64,000 nucleotides of DNA from VFZN01 sp963709325 (GTDB taxonomy: Bacteria > Acidobacteriota > Vicinamibacteria > Vicinamibacterales > UBA2999), in assembly GCA_963709325.1 (NCBI GenBank), contig CAVPVV010000004.1:806001-870000 (forward strand). The letters are read 5' to 3'. Numbering within the stretch: position 1 is the stretch's first letter; each line of letters opens with the position of its first letter. Shown here one piece after another: positions 63,511 to 64,000 of the stretch. The position numbers were made by a program, and so were the translations under genes. Under the pieces are notes generated by a model that searched no databases, had not been told where the DNA came from, and saw nothing but the letters and a program-made list of their open reading frames with translations.

Positions 63511-63643
63511 CCGGGATAGGCCGGCGTTTACAGCGTTGACCGAACTGCTTGGAGGTGGCCGTGCAGGGGACGTAGGCGAGAGTGTCCATGAGGTGTGGGC
63601 CGTCCATGAGGATACGCCCTTCCGCGTGCAGCAGCTTCGGCAG
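63511..63643 (-). pseudogene. Second, broken copy of the HGGG-protein 5' region (direct repeat copy 2)
   Basis: The minus strand reads LPKLLHAEGRILMDGPHLMD, TLAYVPCTATSKQFGQRCKR and RPIP, then diverges (AAGAPPEAATDR) where the first copy has the VCVMHGGG half of the zinc site. The upstream frame meets a TGA near 63655. Only the duplicated segment is kept, so it is a fragment. Confidence 0.75.
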
Positions 63644-63664
63644 CGCGATGCGGGGTCAAAAGGA

Positions 63665-64000
63665 TCAGCTCCAAGCATGGCGCCCCCTGTCTCGGTGTTC
63701 GACGATGGCCTGGTTCAGTATCCGAACAGCCGTACTCCGCTTGCACTCTGGTGTGAAGCTCAGGAACGTATCGATCAGGGTGTCGATCGGAGCGGCAGGT
63801 CCGTTCGCGTCCAGGGCTTCACGTGCAAAACGGAGAAGTCGCTCGTCATCGCTGCCGTTCTTCGGTTCGTGACGCGCGCCAGCGCGGTCGTGTTCGTGCT
63901 CCTGATCGTGTTTTTGATCGTGTTCCTGTTCCTGATTTGGCGAATCTTTCGATAGACGTTGCCGACAACATTCGGTGAACGTCTCGTGGAACGTCTCATC
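63665..64000 (-). CDS. Open frame entering from the right edge, unknown protein (5' end outside)
   Basis: The minus strand is open from base 64000 to the TGA at 63665, 111 codons without a stop. The sequence has a Gln/Glu/His/Asp-rich stretch (NQEQEHDQKHDQEHEHD, from repeat DNA at about 63890-63945) followed by a protein-like C-terminus (DDERLLRFAREALD, APIDTLIDTFLSFTPECKRS, AVRILNQAIVEHRDRG). It looks helical and soluble. I do not recognise a family. The competing plus-strand frame ending in a membrane-like segment is judged a shadow. Confidence 0.45.
   Translation of the reverse strand, partial: DETFHETFTECCRQRLSKDSPNQEQEHDQKHDQEHEHDRAGARHEPKNGSDDERLLRFAREALDANGPAAPIDTLIDTFLSFTPECKRSTAVRILNQAIVEHRDRGRHAWS

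Noticed and set aside
63461..63955. Plus-strand frame ending in a membrane-like VFVLLIVFLIVFLFLIW segment
   Set aside because: The hydrophobic run is a translation of GATCGTGTTCCTG-type repeat DNA, and the first third overlaps the duplicated minus-strand fragment.

Overview
The window is high-GC bacterial chromosome, most likely from an uncultured Acidobacteriota of the Vicinamibacteria type. I infer this from the gene families: DUF1592/DUF1552 planctomycete-type cytochrome modules, sortilin-like beta-propellers, a TonB receptor with an N-terminal carboxypeptidase-regulatory domain, NHL propellers, PxKF/YDG-repeat surface protein, and many small exported proteins. I could not run a taxonomic search.

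Layout: 1-6.1 kb is housekeeping (partial Gfo/Idh/MocA oxidoreductase; then a tightly overlapping run of cell-wall amidase, GerMN protein, rph, rdgB, TetR; a convergent NAD-dependent epimerase). tRNA-Pro(UGG) follows. 6.2-10.5 kb holds an FAD oxidoreductase, an exported trio (small protein, matrixin-like protease, outer-membrane barrel) and a 2OG-Fe(II) oxygenase. 10.6-14.1 kb is a minus-strand operon (TAP-like hydrolase lipoprotein, NatA-like ATPase, NatB-like permease). 14.1-24.9 kb encodes two very large exported proteins, a sortilin/VPS10 propeller and a Kelch + Ig + about 17 YDG repeats + PxKF protein. 25.0-31.8 kb is a minus-strand run of exported proteins: DUF1592 cytochrome, DUF1552, ankyrin protein, exported HpcH/HpaI aldolase homologue. 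31.8-42 kb has YdeI, ROK kinase, two GT-C-like membrane proteins around an N-acyl-D-amino-acid deacylase, pdxH and PhzF. 42.2-46.2 kb is a five-gene minus-strand run with a translationally coupled Peptidase_Mx-like metallopeptidase and ATP-grasp ligase. 46.2-57.5 kb contains a degenerate serine-hydrolase homologue, outer-membrane proteins, a TonB receptor/TPR/NHL operon and a histidine kinase/response regulator pair. 57.7-59.7 kb is a cytochrome-ankyrin-toroid fusion. After tRNA-Arg(UCU) at 59.8 kb the sequence changes character: gene remnants, a duplicated phage-like module and small unknown proteins, as in a decayed tRNA-linked island.

Two global features matter to a reader. First, many genes are broken by single-base indels, often in homopolymers, although protein similarity continues in another frame. 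I read most of these as consensus errors of a long-read assembly and annotate the genes as single units. Second, intergenic gaps are repeatedly filled with degenerate iterations of short words (for example AGGCTTC, GATTGACGATT, GATCTGG, GAACCTCGA, AAGGCA) arranged as imperfect inverted repeats. All five convergent gene gaps longer than 100 bp within the main part of the window have one. This dispersed hairpin family is the most unusual signal here.
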